In this document: in pieces, positions 1-7,586 of the stretch
Numbering within the stretch: the first letter of the stretch is position 1
Layout: each line of letters begins with the position of its first letter
Source of the DNA: Roseovarius indicus
Lineage (GTDB): Bacteria; Pseudomonadota; Alphaproteobacteria; Rhodobacterales; Rhodobacteraceae
DNA: 64,000 nucleotides
Direction of reading: 5' to 3'
Assembly: GCF_008728195.1 (NCBI RefSeq)
Contig: NZ_CP031598.1
Coordinates: 3,906,001-3,970,000 of the forward strand
Translations under genes and position numbers: made by a program
Notes under the pieces: generated by a model
What the model was told of the DNA's origin: nothing
The model's input: only the letters and a program-made list of their open reading frames with translations
The model's database searches: none

Positions 1-209
1 AACGACAGAAGCACGCCCAGATACAGGTACGACGGCCCCTTCGGCCGCTCGCCCCACGCAACCGAGTCGAGCTTCGCCCGAACATGCGGCACGGCCTCCG
101 GCCCGGCATCGACCAGGCGCCGCCAGGCGTCACGGCGGATCACGGTGTCGCCGGTGGCCACGCCCTGAAGAAGGCGGACGACCGCGCGCTCGACATCACT
201 CATTGCCAT
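1..209 (-). CDS. partial hypothetical protein (C-terminus off the left edge)
   Basis: An uninterrupted minus-strand frame of 69 codons runs from an ATG at 209 (alternative ATG at 203) to the window edge. The product begins MAMSDVERAVVRLLQGVATG and continues with an Arg-rich helical stretch and a PEAVPHVRAKL segment that resembles one HEAT/PBS-like helix pair. I do not recognise a family. No strong Shine-Dalgarno precedes either ATG. The call rests on the open frame and on the compact gene order, with the SDR gene ending 105 bp away. Confidence 0.5.
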   Translation of the reverse strand, partial: MAMSDVERAVVRLLQGVATGDTVIRRDAWRRLVDAGPEAVPHVRAKLDSVAWGERPKGPSYLYLGVLLS

Positions 210-314
210 GATAGATCGACATGGGCCCTGCCTTTCATGCCTGTATTTCTACAGCAATCCGCCCATAGGCCAAAGCCGGCACAGACCGTGCCGACTTCTT
301 TTTCCGACCTGCCC

Positions 315-1076
315 TCACATCTTGCAGATCGAGTTGCCCCCATCCGCCAGCATGGCCGAGCCGGTCACAAAGCTCGCCATGTCCGACAGCAGGAACAGCG
401 CCGCATCGGCAATCTCACTCGGCTCCGCCATCCGCTTGAGGGCATGCAGCCCGGCAATGAAGGCCTGCGTCTCCGGGTTCGTCGCCGCATCCATCGAAAT
501 CGCCGTCAGCGTGCCGCCGGGCATCAGCACGTTCGCCCTGATCCCTTCCGCGCCATATTCCGCCGCAACCGCCTGCATAAGCCCCACAAGCCCCGCCTTA
601 GACGCGGCATAGGCCCCCATTCCGGGCAGGGTCGCGGTGTGCCCGATGAACGATCCGGTAAATACCAGCGATCCCCCACCCCGCGCCCGAAGTGCCGGGA
701 TCTGCGCCCGCGCGGCGTGATACCCCGAGGTCAGATTGGTCGCCAGCACCTCGGCCCACTCCTCCGGCCCGGTCGCCTCCACCATTTCCCCGCTCCCGAG
801 AATGCCGGCATTGTTGAACGCCCCGTCCAGCCCGCCGAACCGCTCTTTCGCCACCTCGACCAATTCCTCGGCATAGCCCGCATCCTTGACGTCTCCCGGA
901 ACCGCCACAGCCGCCGCGTTCGACCGGGTGATCTGCCCGGCAACCGCCTCCAGCGCATCCCTCCGCCTCGCCCCCAGCACCAGCTTGGCCCCCTGCTCCG
1001 CAAACTTCAGCGCCGCCGCTGCGCCGATCCCGCTCGACGCACCGGTGACGATGATGACCTTATCCTTCAGCAACAT
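315..1076 (-). CDS. SDR family NAD(P)-dependent oxidoreductase
   Basis: A 253-residue classical short-chain dehydrogenase/reductase. The cofactor glycine motif TGASSGIG is at residues 11-18, NNAG at 88-91, and the catalytic pair Y156/K160 lies in YAASK. The C-terminus has the usual SFVTGSAMLADGG signature. The frame stays open further upstream, but ATG 1076 is chosen because AAAGGAG lies just ahead of it and the beta-1 strand (KDKVIIVTG) starts at once. The substrate cannot be predicted. It is the last gene of a three-gene minus-strand set (flavoprotein, DUF1772, SDR) that probably answers to the divergent TetR regulator, although the 111-bp gap in front of it could hold its own promoter. Confidence 0.9.
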   Translation of the reverse strand: MLLKDKVIIVTGASSGIGAAAALKFAEQGAKLVLGARRRDALEAVAGQITRSNAAAVAVPGDVKDAGYAEELVEVAKERFGGLDGAFNNAGILGSGEMVEATGPEEWAEVLATNLTSGYHAARAQIPALRARGGGSLVFTGSFIGHTATLPGMGAYAASKAGLVGLMQAVAAEYGAEGIRANVLMPGGTLTAISMDAATNPETQAFIAGLHALKRMAEPSEIADAALFLLSDMASFVTGSAMLADGGNSICKM

Positions 1077-1187
1077 GGGTAAACTCCTTTTCAGATGTCG
1101 CAGGCGCGACCATCGCCGCCCCCGCAAACGCGCTCGACCCGGATCATGCGCAGGCATGACCCGGATCCTGCGCTTTCCGAAAAGCCC

Positions 1188-1676
1188 TCAAGCGTAAACC
1201 GCACACCCCACCAGCAGCGCCGCCGCCGACAGCGCCGAGGCCGCGGTGCGCACATGGTTCCACCGGGTCCAGGTCACCGCGTAATGCGCCCAATAAGCTT
1301 CCGTCTCCGGCCCATCGACCGCCAATGCATCCAGCCGCCGGTTCATCGGCACGTTGCCGAAAAGCGTCACCAGGAACGTGCCCAGCACGTAGACCGCCCC
1401 GCTCGCGATGAACCACCCCTGCGCCGGCCCGCCAAGGGCAAACCACGCATAGGCCATCACCCCAAGCGACACAGGTGCCAGCGCGATCAGCGAAAAGACA
1501 AAGGCCGACGACAGCACCTCGCGGTTGATCTGCTGCATCGCCTCGATCCCCGCCCGGGGCGAGCTGACCCTGAGCGACCGCATGATGAAATCGGAAAACC
1601 CGAGGAAGACGCCGGATACCAGCGCCATGATCAGCGCAACCGACCCGAAAGTGATGAGGGTAATGGTTTCAGACAT
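1188..1676 (-). CDS. DUF1772 (anthrone oxygenase-like) membrane protein
   Basis: A 162-residue integral membrane protein with four hydrophobic segments (about residues 5-27, 55-80, 85-107, 140-160). The FGNVPMNRRLDAL segment and the TRWNHVRT motif before the last helix are characteristic of DUF1772. Some family members act on anthrones or other polyketides, but most bacterial ones have no known reaction. The stop is followed by the SDR gene, and the start lies 30 bp beyond the stop of the NAD(P)H oxidoreductase gene. All three are on one strand next to a TetR gene, which suggests a small detoxification set for a quinone-like or aromatic compound. That role is inference. Confidence 0.85.
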   Translation of the reverse strand: MSETITLITFGSVALIMALVSGVFLGFSDFIMRSLRVSSPRAGIEAMQQINREVLSSAFVFSLIALAPVSLGVMAYAWFALGGPAQGWFIASGAVYVLGTFLVTLFGNVPMNRRLDALAVDGPETEAYWAHYAVTWTRWNHVRTAASALSAAALLVGCAVYA

Positions 1677-1706
1677 TTCAATAACTCCTTGATGTGAGGG
1701 AATATT

Positions 1707-2288
1707 TCAGGCCGCGGACCGGCCCATTTCATGCGCGCTGTCCAACCAGCGCGCGATCTTCTCCGGCGCGGCCAGCTTGACCGACCCGAACTGTTTCAGC
1801 CGCCGCATCCGGATGCCGCAGAACCCAAGAACCTGGTTCTTCAACACCCGCCGCCCCGGCTTGCGGTACAAAAGCGTGTCCAGCAAAGGCGGCGTGTCGG
1901 AGGTGATGACCGCGTCCGCCGTCCGCCCGGTCAGAAGCTTGTCCCACCCCATGCCGCGCCGGTGATACTTGAAGCCAAAGCCCGAGGTCAGCGCCCGGTC
2001 CAGCACCGCCTTGGCCCGAGTCGGCATCGCGCCCCACCAATAGGGATGCACGATCAGCAGGTGATCGGCCCAGGCCACCCCCTCCTGCCAGGCCAGCAGG
2101 TCCGGCTCCAGTTCCGGCGCGTCCGGCCCATACCCTTCGAACGCCTCGTCGAACCGCATGTCGGCCAGGTCCATCCGCCGCACCTCGGCGCCCTTGCCTT
2201 CCGCCCCCTGCTGGTAGGCATCCGCCAGCGCCGCACACAGCGAGCCCGCCTTCGGATGTGCCACCCAGATGAAAATCTTCCGTGCCAT
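1707..2288 (-). CDS. NAD(P)H-dependent oxidoreductase, flavodoxin-like fold (KefF/MdaB type)
   Basis: A 193-residue cytoplasmic protein. It starts with a beta strand and nucleotide-binding loop (KIFIWVAHPKAGSLCAAL), continues with DLADMRFDEAF, and carries the family motif HPYWWGAMPTRAKAVLDR near residues 80-97. These features define the FMN/FAD-dependent quinone reductase group of MdaB, KefF and YwrO. Expected activity is two-electron reduction of quinones or other electrophiles. It is the first gene of the minus-strand set facing the TetR gene, with the repeated palindromes 20-70 bp upstream of its ATG, so it is the most likely direct target of that repressor. Confidence 0.88.
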   Translation of the reverse strand: MARKIFIWVAHPKAGSLCAALADAYQQGAEGKGAEVRRMDLADMRFDEAFEGYGPDAPELEPDLLAWQEGVAWADHLLIVHPYWWGAMPTRAKAVLDRALTSGFGFKYHRRGMGWDKLLTGRTADAVITSDTPPLLDTLLYRKPGRRVLKNQVLGFCGIRMRRLKQFGSVKLAAPEKIARWLDSAHEMGRSAA

Positions 2289-2307
2289 ATTGGGTCTCCT
2301 CTTGACT

Positions 2308-2321
2308 TGACACTGTGTAAA
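2308..2321. promoter_or_regulatory. TetR-type operator, copy 1
   Basis: TGACACTGTGTAAA. With the preceding T it is a 15-bp near palindrome, TTGACAC-T-GTGTAAA. It lies between the divergent flavoprotein and tetR genes and matches copies 2 and 3. The TTGACA it contains could also serve as a -35 element. Confidence 0.7.
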
Positions 2322-2322
2322 T

Positions 2323-2336
2323 TGACACGGTGTAAA
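2323..2336. promoter_or_regulatory. TetR-type operator, copy 2
   Basis: TGACACGGTGTAAA, a direct repeat of copy 1 at a 15-bp offset, with the same palindromic arms (TTGACAC/GTGTAAA). Two sites spaced about one and a half helical turns suggest two repressor dimers side by side. Binding is inferred, not shown. Confidence 0.7.
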
Positions 2337-2346
2337 TAGACAGGAG

Positions 2347-2360
2347 TTTACATTGTGTCA
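2347..2360. promoter_or_regulatory. TetR-type operator, copy 3 (inverted, over the tetR start codon)
   Basis: TTTACATTGTGTCA is the inverse of the TGACACnnTGTAAA consensus. It starts right after the tetR Shine-Dalgarno (AGGAG) and covers the GTG start codon at 2355. A repressor bound here would block its own gene, as expected for TetR autoregulation. Confidence 0.65.
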
Positions 2361-2942
2361 AGCGAGAAGAATCCAACCCGCACCCGCATCCTGAAAGCCG
2401 CGTGGGAGTTGCTCGAATCGAACCCCGGCGTCGCCGCCCGCATGTCGGATATCGCGAAGAAGGCCGGGGTCAGCCGACAGGCGCTCTACCTGCATTTCCC
2501 CAACCGGACGGAACTGTTCGTTGCCACGACGAAATACATGGACGAGGTCTATTGCGTGCAGGACAGCCTCGCCGACAGCCGCGCCGCCACCACCGGCGAG
2601 GCCCGGCTGGAGGCCTACATCACCGCGTGGTCGGCCTACGTGCCGAAGATATTCGGCATCGCCAAGACGCTGATCGTGATGGCCGAGACAGACGAAGACG
2701 CCGCCCGCGCCTGGGCCGAACGGATGCAGGACATGCGCGAGGGATGCGAGGCGGCGGTGGCCGCCCTCGCCCGCGACGGCGCGCTGTCATCGGACCATTC
2801 GGAAACAGAGGCGACCGACCTGCTCTGGACCCTGATGAGCCTCCAGACATGGGAGTCGCTGGTGGTCAAATGCGGCTGGGATCAGGCGCGCTACAAGGCC
2901 ACGGTGCTGTCATTGGCACGCAAGGCGCTCGTGGAGAGGTAG
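2355..2942 (+). CDS. TetR/AcrR family transcriptional regulator
   Basis: A 195-residue regulator with an N-terminal three-helix DNA-binding domain. The recognition stretch MSDIAKKAGVSRQALYLHFP (residues 30-49) is the classical TetR helix-turn-helix. The C-terminal helical ligand/dimer domain is divergent, as usual. The start is GTG at 2355, supported by AGGAG ten bases upstream and by the length of the N-terminal arm. It is divergent from the flavoprotein/DUF1772/SDR genes, and three copies of one palindrome sit between them. The likely role is repression of that set and of itself, released by a small molecule that I cannot name. Confidence 0.92.
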   Translation: MSSEKNPTRTRILKAAWELLESNPGVAARMSDIAKKAGVSRQALYLHFPNRTELFVATTKYMDEVYCVQDSLADSRAATTGEARLEAYITAWSAYVPKIFGIAKTLIVMAETDEDAARAWAERMQDMREGCEAAVAALARDGALSSDHSETEATDLLWTLMSLQTWESLVVKCGWDQARYKATVLSLARKALVER

Positions 2943-2943
2943 C

Positions 2944-3018
2944 CGGGGGCTCTGCCCCCAACGTTGAAATCCCGAGGGATTTCAACGCCTCCCCCGGGAT
3001 ATTTAAGGCCAGAAGAAG
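2944..3018 (+). repeat. dispersed intergenic repeat, copy 1 (bidirectional terminator-like)
   Basis: Modular element: a GGGGGctctgCCCCC hairpin, then GTTGAAATCCC/GGGATTTCAAC as a second hairpin with a GA-rich loop, then CCTCCCCCGGGATATTT, ending AGAAGAAG. The same modules occur in opposite orientation at 16274-16349. Both copies lie between the 3' ends of convergent genes (here tetR and an acyl-CoA synthetase), which suits a two-way terminator. No transposase is nearby. Confidence 0.75.
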
Positions 3019-3037
3019 CGCAGGCAGGTGCCCGGTC

Positions 3038-4936
3038 TCAGGCGGTTTCCTTTTCCGCCCAGGCCCAGGGCCGCGTGAACCGGCCGAGAACCTCGTTCAG
3101 TTTCGCCTCGTCCACATCGCCGGTCTTCTCGATCTGCGCGACGAGACCCTGCTTCTTGGAATCGATCACCTTGACCACGCGGGCATTCAGCCCTTCCTTC
3201 TCCAACTCGGCATTGTAAATGCGCGTGATCGCCGATTTCCGCAGGTCGGGCTTGAACACCTTGCCCACCGCCGTCTTGGGCAATTCAGGCATGACCTCGA
3301 TGTATTTCGGCTGCGCGGCGCGTTCGTGGACATGCACCTTGCAGTATTCCACCAGTTCCTCGCCGGTGACGCTGCCACCCTCGACCAATTCGACATAGGC
3401 GCAGGGCATCTCGCCCGTATACCCATCCGGCTGGCCGATCGCGCCGGCCATCGCCACCTCGGCATGGGCCATCAGCGCCTCCTCGATCTCGGCCGGGTCG
3501 ATATTGTGCCCGCCACGAATGATCAGGTCCTTGGCGCGGCCGGTGATCCAGAGATAGCCGTCGCCGTCGATCCGGCCCAGGTCGCCGGTGCGCAGGTACG
3601 TCTCGTGATAGTAGAGTTTCTCGTTCTTGGTCGGGTCGGTATAGGTGTTGCCGGGGAAAACACCCGGGTTCGAGATACAGATCTCGCCCACCTCGTCGGT
3701 CGCGGCCTCGACCGGGTCCTCGCCCTCGCTGGCCTTGTAGATGCGCACATCCGTATAGGGCAGCGGGCAGCCGACCGAGCCCACCTTCTTCTCGCCCGTG
3801 GGCGGGTTCACGGCCACGAGGCACGTGGCCTCGGTCAGGCCATACCCCTCGATCACCGCCATGCCGGTCGCCGATTCGAACCGCTTGAACAGTTCCAGCG
3901 GCATCGGCGCCGAGCCGGAAAACGCGTTCTTCACCGTCGAGAGATCCGCATCCACCTTCCGCTGCATCAGCGCCGAGACAGCGGTCGGCACGGTGATCAC
4001 GAAGGTGATCTTCCACCGCTCGCAAAGCTTCCAGAAATTGTCGAACACCCCGTCCCCGCGATAGCCCGCGGGCGTCGGAAACACCACATGCGCCCCCGAC
4101 TTGATCATCGCCATCAGGATCACATGCGTCGCGAAGACGTGGAACAGCGGCAGCGGGCACATGATGTTGTCTTCCTCGGAAAACAGCAACTGATCGCCCA
4201 ACCAGCCGTTATAGATCATCCCCGAATAGCGGTGCTGCGCCACCTTGGGCATGCCCGTCGTGCCGCCGGTGTGGAAATAGGCCCCCACCCGGTCGCCCTG
4301 TGCATCGGGGAAATCGAGCGTCTTGTTCTGCCGCTTCGCCTCGGCCACGAAATCCTTGATGTCGGCATGGTGCTTGCCGGTCACCTTGGGCCGCAGGAAG
4401 GGCACGATCCAGCTCTTCGGCGGGCTGAGATAGCTGTTCAGGTCGATCTCGAGGATCGTGTGCACATGCGTGGCGTGCCGCACCGCCTCGGCCGTCTTCT
4501 GGGCGATGTCCGTCTTCGGGAACGACTTGAGCGTCACCACCACCTTGGCATTCGTCTCGCGCAGGATGGCGCCAATGTTCTCGGGCTCAAGCAGCGGGTT
4601 GATCGGGCTCGCGATACCGGCCACCATCGCGCCGACCATGGCCGTGGCCGTCTCAAGACAGTTGGGCAGGATCAGCGCCACAACGTCGCCTTCCTCGACC
4701 TTCAGCGAGCGGAACAGGTTCGCGGCCTGGCACACCTGGTCGTGGAACTGCTGCCATGTCAGCGTCTGCGCCGGGTCGGTCGCGCCCGAGAAAAGCTGGT
4801 AGCTGATCGCCGGACGATCGGGAAACGCCTCGGCGACGTTCTTCAACATCGCATAGAGCGTCTCGGGCCGGTCCCGCTCGGTCCACGGCATTTCATTCTG
4901 AATATCCAGCACATCCTGGCGCGTGGCAAAGCCCAT
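3038..4936 (-). CDS. acyl-CoA synthetase (AMP-forming, ANL superfamily)
   Basis: A 632-residue adenylate-forming enzyme that should activate a carboxylic acid to its acyl-AMP and then acyl-CoA. In order it shows the P-loop HTGGTTGMPKVAQH, the adenine-binding EGYGLTEATC, the hinge region RTGDLGRIDGDGYLWITGR with AKDLIIRGGHNIDP after it, and near the C-terminus the catalytic lysine in PKTAVGKVFKP. It is longer than the usual 510-560 residues because of extra sequence between the N-terminus and the P-loop. The chain length of the substrate cannot be read from sequence. The gene stands alone, convergent with tetR across the dispersed repeat, with a 241-bp upstream gap that should hold its promoter. 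Confidence 0.92.
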   Translation of the reverse strand: MGFATRQDVLDIQNEMPWTERDRPETLYAMLKNVAEAFPDRPAISYQLFSGATDPAQTLTWQQFHDQVCQAANLFRSLKVEEGDVVALILPNCLETATAMVGAMVAGIASPINPLLEPENIGAILRETNAKVVVTLKSFPKTDIAQKTAEAVRHATHVHTILEIDLNSYLSPPKSWIVPFLRPKVTGKHHADIKDFVAEAKRQNKTLDFPDAQGDRVGAYFHTGGTTGMPKVAQHRYSGMIYNGWLGDQLLFSEEDNIMCPLPLFHVFATHVILMAMIKSGAHVVFPTPAGYRGDGVFDNFWKLCERWKITFVITVPTAVSALMQRKVDADLSTVKNAFSGSAPMPLELFKRFESATGMAVIEGYGLTEATCLVAVNPPTGEKKVGSVGCPLPYTDVRIYKASEGEDPVEAATDEVGEICISNPGVFPGNTYTDPTKNEKLYYHETYLRTGDLGRIDGDGYLWITGRAKDLIIRGGHNIDPAEIEEALMAHAEVAMAGAIGQPDGYTGEMPCAYVELVEGGSVTGEELVEYCKVHVHERAAQPKYIEVMPELPKTAVGKVFKPDLRKSAITRIYNAELEKEGLNARVVKVIDSKKQGLVAQIEKTGDVDEAKLNEVLGRFTRPWAWAEKETA

Positions 4937-5143
4937 GCCTTCTCCTCCCTTCGCGGCGGCCTCCGTTGATCTCCTGACCCCCGCCGTTTCTTACCCGTCA
5001 GGATAACATGAGTATCTTCGCGCCAAGTCGCAAGTTTTACGCTGCGTTTCGGGCCCTCAGGGCGGCCGGGCCCTAAGCGCACCGCGGCCGACGCGAACCG
5101 AATCCTCTTGACTATTTTGGTCAGAAACCTCAGGAAAAACCTA

Positions 5144-5161
5144 TTATTTCAGTCGGAATAA
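5144..5161. promoter_or_regulatory. imperfect palindrome before the Fe(III)-binding protein gene
   Basis: TTATTTCAGTCGGAATAA, an AT-flanked 18-bp imperfect palindrome ending 16 bp before the ATG. Position and AT-rich arms would suit an iron-responsive repressor (Fur/Irr/RirA class), but it does not match a consensus I can name with certainty. Confidence 0.3.
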
Positions 5162-5177
5162 GAGAGGACCGATCCGA

Positions 5178-6197
5178 ATGACCAGCCTTACCCGCAGCGT
5201 CACTGCCGCTGCCGCCATCATGGCCCTCGCCGCACCTGCCCTCGCGCAGGAGGTGAACATCTATTCCAGCCGTCACTACGATTCCGACGACGTGCTGTTC
5301 GACACCTTCACCGACGAGACCGGCATCTCCGTCAACCGCATCGAGGCCGATGCCGACGAGATCATCGCCCGGCTCGAGGCCGAAGGCGACAACAGCCCGG
5401 CCGACATCTTCCTGGCCGTCGACGTGGGCCGCATGGAACGCGCAGAAGAGGCCGGCGTTCTGGCGCCGTTCTCTTCCGACGTCATCGAGGAACGCATCCC
5501 CGAGCACTTCCAGCACCCCGACAACCTCTGGTTCGGCGTCTCGCAACGCGCGCGCATCATCTTCTACGCCAAGGACCGGGTGGAAAACCCGCCGGTGACC
5601 TACGAGGCGCTGGCCGAGCCGGAATGGAAGGGCAAGATCTGCATCCGCTCCTCCTCCAACGTCTACAACCAGTCGCTGCTGGCCTCGATCATCGAGGTGC
5701 ACGGCGAAGAGGGCGCCCGTGACTGGGCCGCCGGCATCGTCGAGAACATGGCCCGCGCGCCCCAGGGCGGCGACACCGATCAGCTCCGCGGCCTCATCTC
5801 GGGCGAATGCGACGTGGCCGTCGCCAACCACTATTACTTCCTGCGCGGCTTCGGCGGCGACGTCAGCGGCCTGTCGGAAGAGATCGACAGCATCGGCTGG
5901 GTCTGGCCCAACCAGGACGACCGCGGCGCACACGTCAACCTCGCCACCGCCTCGATGACAGCGGCAGCGCCTCACCCGGAAAACGCGGTCAAGTTCCTCG
6001 AATTCCTGACCAGCGACTTCGCCCAGACCCATTTCGCCTCGCAGAACAACGAGTACCCGGCGGTCGAAAGCGCCCCGGGCGTCGAGGCGACCGACCGGCT
6101 GGGTGACTTCAAGGCAGACGACACCACGCCGACGGCTGCGTTCAGCCGCAACGCCAAGGCGGCCCAGACCATCTTCAACGAGGTCGGCTGGGACTGA
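5178..6197 (+). CDS. Fe(3+) ABC transporter substrate-binding protein (FbpA/FutA family)
   Basis: A 339-residue periplasmic protein. It has a Sec signal peptide (residues 1-23, cleavage after ALA in APALAQE), then EVNIYSSRHYDSDDVLF, the typical first strand of ferric-binding proteins. The adjacent tyrosines Y219/Y220 in ANHYYFLRG are the iron-coordinating pair of the family. It should capture ferric iron in the periplasm for an FbpBC-type permease. No permease or ATPase gene is adjacent, and a strong terminator follows at once, so the partner must be elsewhere. An imperfect palindrome overlaps the leader. Confidence 0.9.
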   Translation: MTSLTRSVTAAAAIMALAAPALAQEVNIYSSRHYDSDDVLFDTFTDETGISVNRIEADADEIIARLEAEGDNSPADIFLAVDVGRMERAEEAGVLAPFSSDVIEERIPEHFQHPDNLWFGVSQRARIIFYAKDRVENPPVTYEALAEPEWKGKICIRSSSNVYNQSLLASIIEVHGEEGARDWAAGIVENMARAPQGGDTDQLRGLISGECDVAVANHYYFLRGFGGDVSGLSEEIDSIGWVWPNQDDRGAHVNLATASMTAAAPHPENAVKFLEFLTSDFAQTHFASQNNEYPAVESAPGVEATDRLGDFKADDTTPTAAFSRNAKAAQTIFNEVGWD

Positions 6198-6219
6198 CCT
6201 GCCTAAGATTGGACAAACC

Positions 6220-6256
6220 AAACCCCCGCCGTATCATCCGGCGGGGGTTTCTATTT
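6220..6256 (+). terminator. Rho-independent terminator after the Fe(III)-binding protein
   Basis: Stem AAACCCCCGCC/GGCGGGGGTTT (6220-6230 with 6240-6250), 9-nt loop, then CTATTTG. It ends the single-gene transcript 22 bp after the stop. Confidence 0.85.
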
Positions 6257-6393
6257 GAGACGCCGCCAGGCACCAGAGCTGAACCGAGACCGAAGACCGC
6301 CGCGCCAGCCCCCACCCTGATTAACCCGCGGCAATGCCCACCACCCCGACTCGCCCCATACTCCCGCTCGCCTTACAGCACAGGAGCTTTGAC

Positions 6394-6810
6394 ATGGTCG
6401 AGAAATCCCACACCGCGGGCCTCTGGCCCACCTTCTACGAACCCTTCCGCCACCTCGGCACCCGCATGGCCGACTGGCTTTCCCCCGCCTCCGACGCCAA
6501 GTCCGATGAAAACGCCTACCGCATCACCATGGAACTGCCCGGCGTCGAGGAGAAGGATATCGACGTCTCGGTTCACGAGGGCGTCGTCACCGTGAAAGGC
6601 GAGAAATCGGCCGAGCGCGAGGACAAGGGCGACACCTGGTTCTTCTCCGAACGCCAATACGGCGCCTTCAGCCGCACCTTCCGCCTGCCGGCCGATGCCG
6701 ATGGCGACAAGATCGCGGCCGACCTCAAGGATGGCGTCCTGACGCTCAGCGTGCCGAAAGCCTCGCCCAAGGTGGCCGAAGCGAAGAAGGTGAAGATCAC
6801 CAAGGCCTGA
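6394..6810 (+). CDS. Hsp20/alpha-crystallin family small heat-shock protein
   Basis: A 138-residue ATP-independent holdase. The alpha-crystallin domain covers about residues 40-135: AYRITMELPGVEEKDIDVSV, then VTVKGEKSAE, and the closing DGVLTLSVPK motif that carries the conserved V/L-x-V/L C-terminal strand. ATG 6394 is preferred over the upstream in-frame ATG at 6334 because AGGAG lies eight bases before it and the family N-terminus normally begins with an aromatic-rich stretch like GLWPTFYEPF. I see no clear heat-shock promoter in the 143 bp behind the preceding terminator. Confidence 0.92.
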   Translation: MVEKSHTAGLWPTFYEPFRHLGTRMADWLSPASDAKSDENAYRITMELPGVEEKDIDVSVHEGVVTVKGEKSAEREDKGDTWFFSERQYGAFSRTFRLPADADGDKIAADLKDGVLTLSVPKASPKVAEAKKVKITKA

Positions 6811-7016
6811 CCGCCTCAGCCCGGAAAATCTCGAGTTTCCTCCAGCCCCGCCCTCCGGTCCGGAACCGGTGGGCGGCCAGCGGGCATGGCTTGGGTGAAA
6901 GTCGACCAGAGCATTGACCTACAGCCGTTGCCTTGCTCAATTCGCTTTCACGACAAGAACTCTGATGGTCAGCCGAAACACGACCGCAAAAATCGAAATA
7001 GCCCTACAGGGACACC

Positions 7017-7574
7017 ATGCGCGACATTGACTGGTCAGAGGATTACTATCCGCTGGAACGCTTCGCGACCGGCCCCGCGGCCCCCAACGGGGATATCGCA
7101 ATCCTACGCGCGGGTTTTGACCTTTTCACCAAGCAGAAAGAAGAAAGACTTCGAAAGCTGGCGGCTCTCGTCGGAAAATACGACGGCGTCACGCTCGATC
7201 ATTCAGATGGGTCGCTGATGGACCTGAACAGGTTCTTCGCGGAGCGTTTGGAACAACTTCCGGTCCATCACCAGATTTCTTTCGAATGGGCCGAAGTGTG
7301 TTTGGACACGAGTATATACATTGGGGAAACTGCTATTCTAAGGCGCCCTCAACTTGGATGGGCGATCCTGGAGGAAGAAGATCCGATCCACCCCTATTTT
7401 CACGAGATTGGCTTAAGCAGCGGCACCTTACAGGTGCCGATCTTCTCGCTCGTCTTCACCTATGCGCGGAACATTCTGGATCGGTACGTCGCTTCGCCAG
7501 AGCTATATACACATCAGTTTCTCCAGATGATCCGGGACCTGAACGGGTACCTGCCTGAAGTCAGATACAACTAG
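7017..7574 (+). CDS. hypothetical protein, unrecognised, AT-richer than its neighbours
   Basis: A 185-residue soluble protein that I do not recognise. Visible features are an acidic N-terminus (MRDIDWSEDYYPLERF), a charged helix around residues 38-52 (KQKEERLRKLAALVGK), and a central WAEVCLDTSIYIGETAI strand-turn-strand. The latter recalls small uncharacterised alpha/beta proteins with a D-x-x-x-Y-I-G-E core. There is no signal peptide or membrane segment. The gene and its 200-bp upstream region use more A/T third positions than surrounding genes, which suggests horizontal acquisition. A weak ACAGGG precedes the ATG. It converges on the nitroreductase gene, 12 bp apart. Confidence 0.7.
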   Translation: MRDIDWSEDYYPLERFATGPAAPNGDIAILRAGFDLFTKQKEERLRKLAALVGKYDGVTLDHSDGSLMDLNRFFAERLEQLPVHHQISFEWAEVCLDTSIYIGETAILRRPQLGWAILEEEDPIHPYFHEIGLSSGTLQVPIFSLVFTYARNILDRYVASPELYTHQFLQMIRDLNGYLPEVRYN

Positions 7575-7586
7575 ACGATCTCCCCC

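Noticed and set aside
2402..4969. 855-codon plus-strand frame across tetR and the acyl-CoA synthetase gene
   Set aside because: It overlaps two well-supported genes, is low-complexity in character, and has no motif.
5130..6221. 363-codon minus-strand frame opposite the Fe(III)-binding protein
   Set aside because: Shadow of a gene with clear signal peptide and iron-binding motif. No Shine-Dalgarno or domain.
6886..7218. 110-codon plus-strand ORF overlapping the start of the orphan gene
   Set aside because: No Shine-Dalgarno and less plausible sequence than the 185-codon frame that it overlaps.
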